A stretch of DNA of 64,000 bases, taken from positions 50,882-114,881 of the forward strand of contig JAMCQI010000030.1 of NCBI GenBank assembly GCA_023381515.1. Direction: 5' to 3'. Within the stretch, counting starts at the first letter, position 1, and each line of letters opens with the position of its first letter. This stretch comes from Chloroflexota bacterium. GTDB taxonomy: Bacteria > Chloroflexota > Anaerolineae > UBA4142. This document shows, one piece after another, positions 1 to 8,631 of the stretch. A model generated the notes under the pieces. That model saw only the letters and a program-made list of their open reading frames with translations, made no database searches and was not told where the DNA came from. Position numbers and translations under genes: made by a program.

Positions 1-1128
1 GACGCCGGCAAGCCCGAGGATATGAAGACTTGGGCCTACAATCGCAAGCCCATCGGCACAGGCCCATTCAAGGTGGACGAGTTCGTCACCGGCGATCACA
101 TCACCCTTTCCAAGAATCCCAATTATTGGCAGCCGGGCAAACCGTATCTCGACAAGATCATCGTCCGCGTCGTTCCTTCCTCCGAAGTGGGGATGCAGAT
201 GATGAAAAGCGGCGAAGCCGATGTGATGTGGAACAATACGGAGGCGGACCTTCCGGCCCTCGCCCAAATGTCGAACGTCAAGATCTTTGACGCCCCTCAG
301 GCCGGCGGCGAACGCTTGATCCTCAACCTGACCGAGAATGCCGATCCCTCTGACAACAAGACCCCGCACCCCATCCTCGGCGACGTCAAGGTGCGAGAGG
401 CGATTGCGCTGGGCATTGACAAGCAGACGATCATCGACAAACTGCTGAACGGCAAGGCCCTGCCGGGGTCGGGCGAGTTGAACGTGGACCCCTACAACTG
501 CGGCATCAAGCCGGTTCCGTACGACCCTGCCAAAGCCAAGCAACTGCTCGACGCCGCGGGCTGGGTCCCGGGCTCGGATGGGATCCGCGTCAAGAATGGG
601 ACCCGCCTGAGTTTAAAGTACCAGACGACGACGGGGAACAAGCTGCGTGAGGACAGCCAGGTGCTCATCGTCGAGAACATGAAAGCCATCGGCGTCGAGT
701 TCAGGATCGAGAACCAGCCTTCCTCGGTCTTGATCGGTTCGTGGTCCGCCGGCAGCCCTCGCAAGCACGGCAATTTCGACATCATCATGTACACGACGAA
801 CGCGAGCATCGACCCGGGCAGCCAGATGTACAATTACTTTGACAGCAAGTCCATTCCCTCCCCCACGAATCAGGGTGGGATCAATTACAGCCGCTGGAAC
901 GACCCGCAGACCGACCAGCTGATCGAAAAAGCGGGCACCATTCCTGACTGGAACCAGCGCAAGGACTTGTACTGCCAGGCTGCGCAACGGATCGTGGACG
1001 GCTACAGCCACATCTATCTCTACCAGCGCTTTAATCTCCACAGTTTCAACACCCGCGTGCAGGGCTGGATTCCGACGCCCTGGCTTGGCCCCCTGTGGAA
1101 CGCGGCGGACATCTGGGTCACCAAGTAG
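1..1128 (+). CDS. ABC transporter substrate-binding protein, family 5 (5' partial)
   Basis: C-terminal part of a peptide/nickel-type (SBP_bac_5) solute-binding lipoprotein. The reading frame is open from base 1, so the N-terminus with its signal peptide lies outside the window; 375 codons are visible of a family usually 520-600 residues long. Visible family features are GTGPFKV followed by NPNYW near the start, and VREAIALGIDK in the second lobe. It would bind a peptide or similar cationic substrate outside the membrane and deliver it to the two permeases encoded downstream. An 83-bp gap with a strong hairpin separates it from the first permease, which fits the usual higher expression of the binding protein. 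The substrate cannot be told from sequence. Confidence 0.95.
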   Translation, partial: DAGKPEDMKTWAYNRKPIGTGPFKVDEFVTGDHITLSKNPNYWQPGKPYLDKIIVRVVPSSEVGMQMMKSGEADVMWNNTEADLPALAQMSNVKIFDAPQAGGERLILNLTENADPSDNKTPHPILGDVKVREAIALGIDKQTIIDKLLNGKALPGSGELNVDPYNCGIKPVPYDPAKAKQLLDAAGWVPGSDGIRVKNGTRLSLKYQTTTGNKLREDSQVLIVENMKAIGVEFRIENQPSSVLIGSWSAGSPRKHGNFDIIMYTTNASIDPGSQMYNYFDSKSIPSPTNQGGINYSRWNDPQTDQLIEKAGTIPDWNQRKDLYCQAAQRIVDGYSHIYLYQRFNLHSFNTRVQGWIPTPWLGPLWNAADIWVTK

Positions 1129-1152
1129 GTCAGTAGTTAAATGGTTTGATCG

Positions 1153-1193
1153 TTGGGTAGTTGGATGGTTCGAGCAATCATCCAACTACCCAA
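1153..1193. repeat. Intergenic hairpin between binding protein and permease
   Basis: Perfect 15-bp inverted repeat, TTGGGTAGTTGGATG at 1153-1167 and CATCCAACTACCCAA at 1179-1193, with an 11-base loop. Flanking bases repeat the same simple words (atggttt, gatgcaacgatgcaacc). It lies inside an operon, so it may stabilise the upstream mRNA or cause partial termination; it also resembles the other simple-sequence hairpins of this window. Confidence 0.75.
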
Positions 1194-1211
1194 TGATGCA
1201 ACGATGCAACC

Positions 1212-2219
1212 ATGACGCGATATATCATCCGTCGTCTGCTTGAATCCATCCCGCTGCTCTTTGTGATCAGCGTCATCGTGTTTGCGCTGATCCAGATCAT
1301 GCCCAACAATCCGCTTTCAGAGCTTCAAAACAATCCCAACATCTCGCCCGCAGACTTGCTTCGGCTGGAAAATGAATACGGGTTGAACGATCCGGTCCCG
1401 CTCAAGTACACCAAATGGCTGGGGCAGACCTTGACCGGCAATTGGGGCGACTCTTTCGTCACGCATCGCCCCGTGCTGACCGAGATTTCCGAACGGTTTC
1501 CCAACACGTTGATCCTCTCAGGGCTAGCCTTTCTGGTCGCGCTCGTCGTCGCCATTCCGGTCGGCATGATTTCCGCCGTCCGCCAGTATTCGCTCTTCGA
1601 TCATGTCGTCACGACGATCGCCTTTATGGGCCAATCGATTCCCATTTTTTGGTTCGGGCTCGTTCTGATTATTGTTTTCTCGGTGAACATTCAGAATCCC
1701 TGGGCCGGCACCCCGCTCTTTCCTCATCCCCCGCCGCTGCCCCTTTTTCCGGGCGGCGGGATGACGACCCTCGGCAGCTATCCGCCCGAACCCCTCGTCG
1801 ATCGGATCTGGCACCTCGTTCTGCCGGTGACCATGCTCGCCATTTTCCAACTCGCCGCGACGGTTCGCTATATGCGCGCGGGCATGTTGGATGTGCTGCA
1901 GATGGACTATATCCGCACCGCGACGGCCAAAGGACTGAGATCCCGCGCCGTCATCCTCCGCCATGCCTTTAAGAACGCCGCGATCCCGGTCGTGACCATC
2001 ATTGCCCTCCAAATCCCCGGGCTTTTCAACGGCGCGTTATTCACGGAAACCATTTTCTCGTGGCCCGGCATGGGCCGCCTTTTTTTCGACAGCGCCGAGC
2101 GCGGGGATTATCCGGTTCTCATGGGTATCCTGATGATCAGTGCCGCCCTGATAATTTTCTTCAACCTCGTCGCCGACGTCGCCTACGCGGTTCTCGATCC
2201 ACGCATCCATTACAATTAG
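1212..2219 (+). CDS. ABC transporter permease, DppB/OppB family
   Basis: Inner-membrane permease of a peptide/nickel-type ABC importer, 335 residues as usual for DppB. It starts with the typical MTRYIIRRLLESIPLLFVIS first helix, has the TM block around residues 95-160, and carries the coupling-helix (EAA-like) region DYIRTATAKGLRSRAVILRH near residues 230-250. The stop codon is immediately followed by the ATG of the next permease, so the two are translationally linked. A Pro-rich stretch around residues 170-190 (PLFPHPPPLPLFPGGG) forms an expanded external loop. No ATPase genes follow within the window, so ATPases must be supplied from upstream or elsewhere. Confidence 0.95.
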   Translation: MTRYIIRRLLESIPLLFVISVIVFALIQIMPNNPLSELQNNPNISPADLLRLENEYGLNDPVPLKYTKWLGQTLTGNWGDSFVTHRPVLTEISERFPNTLILSGLAFLVALVVAIPVGMISAVRQYSLFDHVVTTIAFMGQSIPIFWFGLVLIIVFSVNIQNPWAGTPLFPHPPPLPLFPGGGMTTLGSYPPEPLVDRIWHLVLPVTMLAIFQLAATVRYMRAGMLDVLQMDYIRTATAKGLRSRAVILRHAFKNAAIPVVTIIALQIPGLFNGALFTETIFSWPGMGRLFFDSAERGDYPVLMGILMISAALIIFFNLVADVAYAVLDPRIHYN

Positions 2220-3149
2220 ATGACCCAAGCCAACATCGCGCTGGATTCCTCGGGCGCCATCTCGACTCTAGGTCGGAAGCAAGAGACGATGCTCTCGCTG
2301 ACCTGGCGCCATTTTCGCAAGCACCGGCTCGCCTTGATGGGTATGGCCGTCCTAACCGTGCTCGTGCTCGGCGTCATTTTGGTGCCCACCCTCACGAATT
2401 ATGATCCCGGCACCACGCACATTCTGGACAAGTACGAGGCGCCTTCACTCGCCCATCCGATGGGGACGGATGGTCTCGGCCGCGACATGCTGCTTCGCTC
2501 GATGGACGGCGGGCGCATCTCGTTGATGATCGCCTTTCTCGCCATGCTCCTCGCCATCGGCATCGGGACGCTCGTCGGCGCGATCGCCGGTTTCTATGGC
2601 GGGCTGGCCGACAATCTCCTCATGCGCCTTGCGGACATGATGCTCACCATGCCCACGCTGTTCGTCGCCATCCTGCTCACCCAATTGCTGCGCGCGGGAG
2701 TGGTCCCCTTTCTCAGCGCGGGCATTACGCCCATCATCCTGGTCATCGCGGCCACCGCGTGGATGCCCGTGGCCCGTCTCGTCCGCGCGTCGTTTCTATC
2801 CCTCAAGGAAAAAGAGTTCGTAGAAGCGGCGCGCGCGGGGGGCGCGAAGAATGTCCGCATTATGGTGCGGCACATCCTCCCGAATGCGACGAGCCCGATC
2901 ATTGTCGCCGCAACCCTGAGCGTGGGCGCGGCCATCATTACCGAATCGGGCTTGAGCTACCTGGGCTTTGGGGTGCAGCCTCCTATTCCCACCTGGGGCA
3001 ACATGCTGCAGAACGCGCAGGCCGAAATGGATTATGCTCCCTGGACGGCCATCTTCCCCGGTATCTTGATCTTTATCACGGTGATCTCCGTTAACTATAT
3101 CGGCGACGGCTTGCGCGACGCCCTCGACCCGCATCATATCGCCCGTTGA
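2220..3149 (+). CDS. ABC transporter permease, DppC/OppC family
   Basis: Second permease of the importer, 309 residues. An N-terminal helix (residues 40-60) is followed by the DppC hallmark HPMGTDGLGRDMLLR (about 79-93), a TM domain, the EAA-like region EFVEAARAGGAKNVRIMVRH (about 200-219) and ESGLSYLGFGVQPPIPTWG (about 242-260), typical of DppC proteins. The ATG directly abuts the stop of the DppB-like gene with no spacer, so the two are co-translated. It would form the channel heterodimer with the preceding protein. Confidence 0.95.
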   Translation: MTQANIALDSSGAISTLGRKQETMLSLTWRHFRKHRLALMGMAVLTVLVLGVILVPTLTNYDPGTTHILDKYEAPSLAHPMGTDGLGRDMLLRSMDGGRISLMIAFLAMLLAIGIGTLVGAIAGFYGGLADNLLMRLADMMLTMPTLFVAILLTQLLRAGVVPFLSAGITPIILVIAATAWMPVARLVRASFLSLKEKEFVEAARAGGAKNVRIMVRHILPNATSPIIVAATLSVGAAIITESGLSYLGFGVQPPIPTWGNMLQNAQAEMDYAPWTAIFPGILIFITVISVNYIGDGLRDALDPHHIAR

Positions 3150-3168
3150 GCGAGAAGGAGACAAGACT

Positions 3169-4353
3169 TTGACTGATCGTTCGCAGTTGAAGCAATCGGT
3201 GATCGCCGCCGTGGATGCCATGCGCGACAACCTCATCCAGACCAGCCTGACGCTCCACGCCAACCCCGAGATCGCGTTTCAGGAGCGCAAGGCGGCCGCG
3301 CTGCTTGGCGACACATTGGAGAAGCAAGGTTTTGTCGTCGAGCGCGGCGTCGGCGACCTGGAGACGGCGTTCCGGGCGGAGGCAAGAGGCAACGGCGAGG
3401 GACCGGCGATCGCGATCCTGGCCGAGTACGACGCCCTGCCCCAGATCGGGCACGCGTGCGGGCACAACATCATCGGCACCGCCGCGATGGCAGCCGGCCT
3501 CGCCGTGCGAACGGTCCTCGATCAAGTGCCCGGTCGCGTGGTCGTCATCGGCACGCCTGCCGAAGAGGGGGGCGGCGGGAAAATCAAGCTGCTCGAACGG
3601 GGGGTCTTTCGCGGGATCGACGCGGCGATGATGGTCCACCCCTCCGGCTACACCATGACCAACCGCGGCTCGCTCGCGTCGAACCGGCTTAAAATCGAGT
3701 TCACGGGTAAGGCTTCCCATGCCGCCGGTTCGCCGGAAGATGGGATTAATGCCCTCGAAGCCGTGATCCTGACTTTTAACAACATCAACGCGCTGCGACT
3801 CCACTTGAAACCGGACGCTCGCGTTCACGGCATTGTCACGCATGGAGGGACGGCAGTTAACATCATTCCCGACTACGCGGCAGCGGAATTCAGCGTGCGC
3901 GCCCGGAAGCAAGGTTATGCCGATGAAATCCTCCAGCGCGTGATCCGCTGTGCGGAAGGGGGCGCCGCGGCCACCGGCGCCCGGCTCCAGTATACCGTCG
4001 CGGCCGGTTACGCCGATATGGTCCCGAACGGGGTTATGGCCCGGCTCTTTGCAGAGAACTGGCGGGCGATCGGAGTGGAGGTTCACGAGCCGCGTCCGAA
4101 CGAGCGCATCGGCTCGACCGATATGGGGAACGTCAGCCACGCGCTGCCGGCGATCCATCCCTACATCGCGATCGCCCCGGACGGCACGCCCGGCCATTCG
4201 ATGCAATTTCGCGAGGCGGCGATCTCGCCGGAAGGACACGCGGGGTTATTGGACGCGGCCAAGGGCATGGCGATGACGACCGTGGACCTGTTGAGCGATC
4301 CGGAGCTGATGCAGCAGGTCAGGCAAGAATTCGCCAAGTCGGCGGAGAAATAA
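3169..4353 (+). CDS. M20 family amidohydrolase, AbgB/PM20D2-like
   Basis: Zinc-type M20D amidohydrolase, 394 residues. AILAEYDALPQIGHACGHN (residues about 85-103) holds the metal-binding His-Ala-Cys-Gly-His motif; GTPAEEGGGGK (about 127-137) carries the catalytic Glu pair. Asn rather than Asp after the second His of HACGH and the EEGGGGK form match the AbgB/PM20D2 branch, which cleaves amide bonds such as p-aminobenzoyl-glutamate or dipeptides. Start is TTG at 3169, supported by agaaggag 8-9 bases upstream; it lies 19 bp after the permease, so this is the last gene of the importer operon and probably hydrolyses the imported substrate. Followed by a perfect terminator. Confidence 0.92.
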   Translation: MTDRSQLKQSVIAAVDAMRDNLIQTSLTLHANPEIAFQERKAAALLGDTLEKQGFVVERGVGDLETAFRAEARGNGEGPAIAILAEYDALPQIGHACGHNIIGTAAMAAGLAVRTVLDQVPGRVVVIGTPAEEGGGGKIKLLERGVFRGIDAAMMVHPSGYTMTNRGSLASNRLKIEFTGKASHAAGSPEDGINALEAVILTFNNINALRLHLKPDARVHGIVTHGGTAVNIIPDYAAAEFSVRARKQGYADEILQRVIRCAEGGAAATGARLQYTVAAGYADMVPNGVMARLFAENWRAIGVEVHEPRPNERIGSTDMGNVSHALPAIHPYIAIAPDGTPGHSMQFREAAISPEGHAGLLDAAKGMAMTTVDLLSDPELMQQVRQEFAKSAEK

Positions 4354-4357
4354 CAAC

Positions 4358-4390
4358 ACGGGGCCGCCCAGGAATTGGGCGGCCCCGTTT
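4358..4390. terminator. Rho-independent terminator between convergent genes
   Basis: Perfect 13-bp stem ACGGGGCCGCCCA (4358-4370) and TGGGCGGCCCCGT (4376-4388), 5-base loop, then TTT. It sits 4 bp after the amidohydrolase stop and before the convergent 4460-4942 gene, so it can serve the + operon and possibly both directions. Confidence 0.88.
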
Positions 4391-4459
4391 GGAGCAACGC
4401 CTTGCAAGAGAGCGGCTGGTCGATGCGGCCCATCGCGCCGCCGAGCCGAAGTCTGACGC

Positions 4460-4942
4460 TTACTTGCTTTGCGGTGCCGTTCCGGTCTGCGCCTCCACGA
4501 CCGCCTGGCGGCGCTTTTGCTTCCACGTCTCGTACTCTTGATCAAAGTGGATCTTGTTCTCTTTATAAAAGCTGTCAAAACCGTTATAGGCGTCCTGGAT
4601 CATTTGCTCAAAACGCGGCCGCGTAATGAGCTTTTTGACCTCCTCCAGGTCAATGTCCCCTACGTGCTCCGGCAGCACATCGTACACGCTGTCGGCAATC
4701 CCCTTCTTGTCAGAGCCCTCGAGCAGAGGATAACCGTCGTTGGTCGCCCGTTCCGTCGTCCGAAAGCCGGCGGAGATGCCGTAAAAAACCAGCGGCAGCA
4801 ATGCGCGGTCTACGTCCTTGGCGATTCCCTCGGTGCTCGGCCCGCGCTCCACCAAGCGAGGATAGAAAAAGATCAAAAGGGCAAAAATCGCCGCACTAAT
4901 TGCAATCCCTGCGAAAAACAAAATGAGCGACGTCACGTCCAT
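4460..4942 (-). CDS. Hypothetical single-pass membrane protein
   Basis: 160 residues, not recognised as a family member. One N-terminal hydrophobic helix (residues about 5-27, LILFFAGIAISAAIFALLIF) is followed by a soluble, charged tail of about 130 residues that ends in a Lys/Arg/Gln-rich segment (ETWKQKRRQAVVEAQ). The tail contains several Asp/Glu-Leu motifs but no catalytic signature. Convergent to the importer operon and downstream of cinA across a repeat tract. Translation begins at ATG 4942; the region just upstream (cactagtggaggtggggc) provides a GGAGG-like site. The tail is probably cytoplasmic, but the topology is inferred. Confidence 0.7.
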   Translation of the reverse strand: MDVTSLILFFAGIAISAAIFALLIFFYPRLVERGPSTEGIAKDVDRALLPLVFYGISAGFRTTERATNDGYPLLEGSDKKGIADSVYDVLPEHVGDIDLEEVKKLITRPRFEQMIQDAYNGFDSFYKENKIHFDQEYETWKQKRRQAVVEAQTGTAPQSK

Positions 4943-4957
4943 GCCCCACCTCCACTA

Positions 4958-5088
4958 GTAAAGGATGAAGGCAGAGGGTTGAAGGATGAAAAAGCCCAGG
5001 TGCCCTTGGTTTTGATTCATCCTTCCGCCTTCTGACTTTTGCCTTTAGTTCATCCTTCATCCTTCATCCTTCCGCCTTCTGCCTTGAG
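4958..5088. repeat. Simple-sequence intergenic repeat, ATCCTTCATCC family, copy 1
   Basis: Tract built from the words GGATGAAGG and its complement CCTTCATCC with gattcatccttccgcc inserts. The same words, including a TTTGGTYTTGATTCATCC-like core, recur at 42690-42808 and 53813-54010. The last bases of the tract encode the final 12 residues of the neighbouring CinA-like protein, so the repeat has entered a reading frame. Confidence 0.8.
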
Positions 5089-6291
5089 CATCGCTCGGCG
5101 CACCAGGTCCAGCGCTCGAATCACCACCCACGCCTGCCCCTGCTCGGCAATGCCGCCAATGGTGTAGGACCGCTGCAACGTTTGGTCCGCCGTGGCTACC
5201 GCCATCGCACTCTTGCCCGTGTCCTCGCCGTACATGTCCTGCCCTGACTGGGTCGTCCCCAGGATGACGAGTGAGATATCCGCTCCGGTCACATTGCGAT
5301 ACTGCTGCGCGATCGTCGCCGCATTCTGCTCCGAGAGCTCGGTCACGTTGTCGAGCAGCATCGCCGCTCTGATGATGCGTGCCCCCTCCGGCCGCGCGCG
5401 CAGGCGCTCGGCGATCTTGCCGCCCGTGTTCGTTTCCGCCACCGCCAGGCGCCAGTTCTGCGCGGCGAGGAGACGCGCCACGACTTCGTCTACCGTTTCG
5501 TCCGCCTCGCCATAGATCCAATCGCCCAGCCGCTCGCGCACCTTGGCTTCCATTTCGCGGATCATACTCTCGGCTTCCGCGCGTGTCTTGCCCTTGGCCG
5601 TCACGCGCACATCCGTCTGGCCGGGGTGCGCGAGCAGGCCCACCGTCGGATTGGTCGACGTTTCCAAATCCGCCAGCCGGGCATCGACCAGGCTTTCGCC
5701 GATCGCGCATGTTCGCAGCGTCTTGCTCAAAATGATCCGTTCGTCGCCGGTCTTTTCCCGCAGCCAGGGCAGGATCCGCGTTTCCATGAGATATTTCATC
5801 TCGCGTGGAACGCCCGGGAGGGAAATGACATAGTGATCGGAGGACCCGCCGGCCAACGCCGGGTCCTGGACATCGACGATAAAGCACGGCGCCGTGCCCA
5901 CCGGGTTTTCAATGGGCACCGCCCCGCGGGGAATGTACGCCTGCCGGACATTGTTTTCGCTCATCGGCGTGCCCCACTTGCCAAACCGCTCGCGAATCTG
6001 AGCGAGCAAGCCCTCGTCGAGGACGAGGTCGCGATTCGTCGCCCGTGCGACCGCCTCGCGCGTCATATCGTCCACGGTAGGACCCAGCCCGCCGGTCGTG
6101 ATGATGACGTCCGCCCGCGTCAGCGCATGGCGGATCGCGTCGACGATGCGGCCCACATTGTCCCCGACCGTCGTGCGAAAATAAAGGTCCACGCCGACCT
6201 CGGCGAGGCGCTCGGCAATCCACACCGCATTCGTATCCGTGATTTCGCCGAGGAGCAGTTCCGTCCCGATGGAAATCGTCTCAGCTCTCAT
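5050..6291 (-). CDS. cinA: CinA-like protein (COG1058 domain plus degenerate amidase domain)
   Basis: 413 residues with the two-domain CinA plan. Residues about 1-170 are the MoCF-binding-like/COG1058 domain, with SIGTELLLGEITDTNA at the start and TTGGLGPTVDDMTREAVA (about 65-82); this domain hydrolyses ADP-ribose and related pyrophosphates in studied homologues. The C-terminal third corresponds to nicotinamide-nucleotide amidase (PncC), but the usual AESxTGG nucleophile motif reads AETNTGG, so the catalytic Ser is replaced. The amidase activity is therefore doubtful. The last residues (KAEGGRMKDEG) are encoded by the adjacent simple repeat. It lies 18 bp downstream of the proline dehydrogenase gene and is probably co-transcribed. 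Confidence 0.9.
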   Translation of the reverse strand: MRAETISIGTELLLGEITDTNAVWIAERLAEVGVDLYFRTTVGDNVGRIVDAIRHALTRADVIITTGGLGPTVDDMTREAVARATNRDLVLDEGLLAQIRERFGKWGTPMSENNVRQAYIPRGAVPIENPVGTAPCFIVDVQDPALAGGSSDHYVISLPGVPREMKYLMETRILPWLREKTGDERIILSKTLRTCAIGESLVDARLADLETSTNPTVGLLAHPGQTDVRVTAKGKTRAEAESMIREMEAKVRERLGDWIYGEADETVDEVVARLLAAQNWRLAVAETNTGGKIAERLRARPEGARIIRAAMLLDNVTELSEQNAATIAQQYRNVTGADISLVILGTTQSGQDMYGEDTGKSAMAVATADQTLQRSYTIGGIAEQGQAWVVIRALDLVRRAMLKAEGGRMKDEG

Positions 6292-6309
6292 AGAGCTCGT
6301 GCCGCCTCT

Positions 6310-7239
6310 CTACTTGAAAAGGTTGCTGATGAGAAAGATAACATTTGCGGGCCGCTCGGCCAGGCGCCGCATAAAATACGGATACCAATGCGTCCCGTAG
6401 GGGACATAGATGCGCATCGTATACCCTTCGGCGACCAATTGGCGCTGCAGGTCCGGCCGGATTCCGTACAACATCTGAAACTCGAACCGCTTCCGGTCGA
6501 TGTGGTGCTCGGCCGTGTACTCTTTGGCCCAACGGATGATCTTTTCATCGTGCGAAGCGACCGCCAGGTGCGGCGCGTGCTCATGCCCATCGGCGTCGAG
6601 AAAGATGCGAGCCAGCTTGAGATAGTTGGCATCCACATCCTTCTTTGCCGGAAAAGCCACGCTGGCCGGTTCCTTGTACGCCCCCTTGCACAGCCGCACG
6701 CTCGCGCCCAGAGCGGCCAGCGCCTGCATATCCGCCTCGCTCCGGTAGAGATAGCTTTGAATGACCGTGCCGACATTCTCATACTCTTCGCGGAGCGTCT
6801 TGAACACGTTCAGTGTGGCCTGTGTCCGAGCGGAATCCTCCATGTCGATCCGTACAAACGTCCCCACCTGCTGAGCTCTGCCGACGATCTGCCGCATGTT
6901 GTCCAGGCACAAATCCGTATTCAGGTCGAGCCCCATCTGCGTCAGCTTGACCGAAACGTGCGACGAGACATGATTTTCCGCAATCGCATCGAGAGCTTGC
7001 AGGTAGCCGTCTTTGGCCTCCCGAGCTTCGGACTCTTGGGTGACGCTCTCCCCTAATTGGTCAAACGTCACCTGCATGCCCTGCTGGTTCAACTTCCTGA
7101 CGACCTCAATCGCTTGCTCAAGCGTTTCCCCGGCGACAAAGCGACGTGAAACTCGACGCGACAGCGGGAAACGAATTACAAACTCGCGCACGACGCCATT
7201 CGTTGACAAAGCTAGGAAAGCATCACGTAGCACTGGCAT
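6310..7239 (-). CDS. Proline dehydrogenase
   Basis: Monofunctional, short-type proline dehydrogenase of 309 residues, an FAD-dependent beta/alpha barrel that oxidises L-proline to pyrroline-5-carboxylate at the membrane face. Family features include VSVKLTQMGLDLN (about 94-106), RIDMEDSART (about 134-143), VRLCKGAYKEP (about 181-191) and the C-terminal YVPYGTHWYPYFMRRLAERP, whose Arg-Arg pair binds the substrate carboxylate. It lies between the FAD oxidoreductase (50 bp) and cinA (18 bp), all on one strand, suggesting an amino-acid oxidation operon. No P5C dehydrogenase is present in the window. Confidence 0.95.
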   Translation of the reverse strand: MPVLRDAFLALSTNGVVREFVIRFPLSRRVSRRFVAGETLEQAIEVVRKLNQQGMQVTFDQLGESVTQESEAREAKDGYLQALDAIAENHVSSHVSVKLTQMGLDLNTDLCLDNMRQIVGRAQQVGTFVRIDMEDSARTQATLNVFKTLREEYENVGTVIQSYLYRSEADMQALAALGASVRLCKGAYKEPASVAFPAKKDVDANYLKLARIFLDADGHEHAPHLAVASHDEKIIRWAKEYTAEHHIDRKRFEFQMLYGIRPDLQRQLVAEGYTMRIYVPYGTHWYPYFMRRLAERPANVIFLISNLFK

Positions 7240-7289
7240 GGTTCAACCCCCTTGGGTCCTGCTTGCGGACGACTTTGTCCGCCTCGCGC

Positions 7290-8447
7290 TTAAACGACGT
7301 TGACCTCCTGGACAAGTCTGTTTTCTTCGAACCGTTCAAGGTCAAGCATCGAAACGTCGACGATCTTGCTCGCGCCGTCGAGAATGATTTCGCTCATGAC
7401 GCGGCCGGTGGCGGGAGAGTGTTGAAAACCGTGCCCCGAAAAGCCCGCCGCGATGTAGAATCCCGGCACCCGCCGCGCCAGTCCGATGATCGGATGGGCA
7501 TCGGGCGTCGTCTCATAAAGGCCGGCCATCTGCCGGGCAACCCGGGCATGTTCCAACAGCGGCAGGCGATACACCGCCCGCTCCAGCGTCTTGAGATGGA
7601 ACTCTTCGTCGATGGCATAGGTCTCGCCCGGCTTTTCCTCGGCGTTCGACATGCCGACGAGGAGGCCCGGGCCTTCGGGGTGAAAATAGAGCGAGGTGCA
7701 AAATTCGATCGTAAAGACCTGATCGTGGGGCACCGCGGGGAGCGCATCCGTCACGAAGAATTGGCGCCGCAGGGGAACAATCGGAATATCCAGTCCGACC
7801 ATCTTGCCGAGCGACGCGGCCCACGGCCCGGCACAATTCACGACCGTGCGCGTCGCCACCTCGCCCCGGTCCGTCACTACCGCCGCGACGCGGCCGCCCT
7901 CCGTTCGGATGCCGGTCACGTTCGTCTCCGTCTCGATTTTCGCGCCCGATCGTAAGGCGGCTTGGGCAAACGCCTGGGTCACCGTGTTTGGGTCGGCGAG
8001 GCCATCGCGCGGGCAAAATGTCCCGCCGATCACCCCTTCCAGGTTGACGAGCGGGGCATGGCGTGCGATCTCTCCCGGCTCCAGATAGCGGACCCAGGGG
8101 ACGCCGAGGCGGTGCTGCATCTCGACACTTGCCTTAAAGGTTGCCGCCTCGCCCGGCGACGTCAGAAGAAACAAATAACCGATGGGACGATAGTCTGCTG
8201 AAACGCCAAAGAGCTCTTGAAAGTGGGAAATGATGTCGAGGCTGTAGATCGAAAGACGAACGTTCACTTCCGTCGAGAACTGGTAGCGGACGCCGCCTGC
8301 ATTGCGGCCCGTGGACCCCATGCCGAGGAATTTTTCGCGTTCGAGGAGGACAACTTGACCTGCACCGCGTTGGGCTAAATGGTTTGCTGTGCTCGCGCCC
8401 ATGCATCCGCCGCCAATCACGACGACATCCGCCGTCTTGGGCAACAT
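7290..8447 (-). CDS. FAD-dependent oxidoreductase, DAO/sarcosine oxidase beta-like
   Basis: 385 residues of the D-amino-acid oxidase/glycine oxidase fold. The dinucleotide-binding motif VVVIGGGCMGASTANHLAQRG begins at residue 8, GMGSTGRNAGGVRYQFSTE (about 43-61) is the DAO-type FAD contact, and GFYIAAGFSGHGFQHSPATG near the C-terminus is the closing FAD motif seen in sarcosine oxidase beta and related enzymes. It would oxidise a secondary or small amino acid, producing an imine. Its position ahead of proline dehydrogenase makes sarcosine, proline or hydroxyproline-type substrates plausible, but the substrate is not readable. A palindrome resembling a TetR-family operator lies 28 bp upstream. 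Confidence 0.92.
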   Translation of the reverse strand: MLPKTADVVVIGGGCMGASTANHLAQRGAGQVVLLEREKFLGMGSTGRNAGGVRYQFSTEVNVRLSIYSLDIISHFQELFGVSADYRPIGYLFLLTSPGEAATFKASVEMQHRLGVPWVRYLEPGEIARHAPLVNLEGVIGGTFCPRDGLADPNTVTQAFAQAALRSGAKIETETNVTGIRTEGGRVAAVVTDRGEVATRTVVNCAGPWAASLGKMVGLDIPIVPLRRQFFVTDALPAVPHDQVFTIEFCTSLYFHPEGPGLLVGMSNAEEKPGETYAIDEEFHLKTLERAVYRLPLLEHARVARQMAGLYETTPDAHPIIGLARRVPGFYIAAGFSGHGFQHSPATGRVMSEIILDGASKIVDVSMLDLERFEENRLVQEVNVV

Positions 8448-8474
8448 TTTTCAGGACTCCACGATGAGATTAAA

Positions 8475-8490
8475 CTGACCAAAAGGTCAG
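8475..8490. promoter_or_regulatory. Palindromic operator candidate upstream of the FAD oxidoreductase
   Basis: CTGACC-AAAA-GGTCAG is a perfect 6+4+6 inverted repeat, the GACC-N4-GGTC layout common for TetR-family operators. It lies 28-43 bp upstream of the ATG at 8447, with a possible -10 (TATATT on the minus strand near 8501-8506) just upstream of it, so a bound protein would block transcription start. No regulator gene is adjacent. Confidence 0.5.
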
Positions 8491-8519
8491 CTCTTTTTCC
8501 AATATACTCTTGAAGAACG

Positions 8520-8628
8520 AAATAGTCAATTGGATTGCGTTGTGAACGAGTAGCGGATGGCGCAGATACCGGAAGGGGCCTTGCGTGACGAGCTCGTGCC
8601 CCTCTTGAATCGTGACTTGCACGCTGAA
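8520..8628 (-). pseudogene. Remnant of an isoprenylcysteine methyltransferase-like (ICMT/PEMT) gene
   Basis: On the minus strand the frame beginning at 8628 reads VQVTIQEGHELVTQGPFRY and then LRHPLLVHNA. This is the SAM-binding core of ICMT-family membrane methyltransferases (family pattern: ...GHxLVTxGPYRYVRHPxY). Only about 36 codons survive, with no membrane helices upstream and no start codon. It adjoins the LuxR-like remnant directly, so it is a decayed fragment and not a gene. Confidence 0.7.
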
Positions 8629-8631
8629 TTA

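Noticed and set aside
3091..4239. A 382-residue minus-strand open frame
   Set aside because: Antisense of the M20 amidohydrolase, whose motifs are intact.
5626..7056. A 476-residue plus-strand open frame
   Set aside because: Antisense of cinA and proline dehydrogenase, both clearly recognisable on the minus strand.
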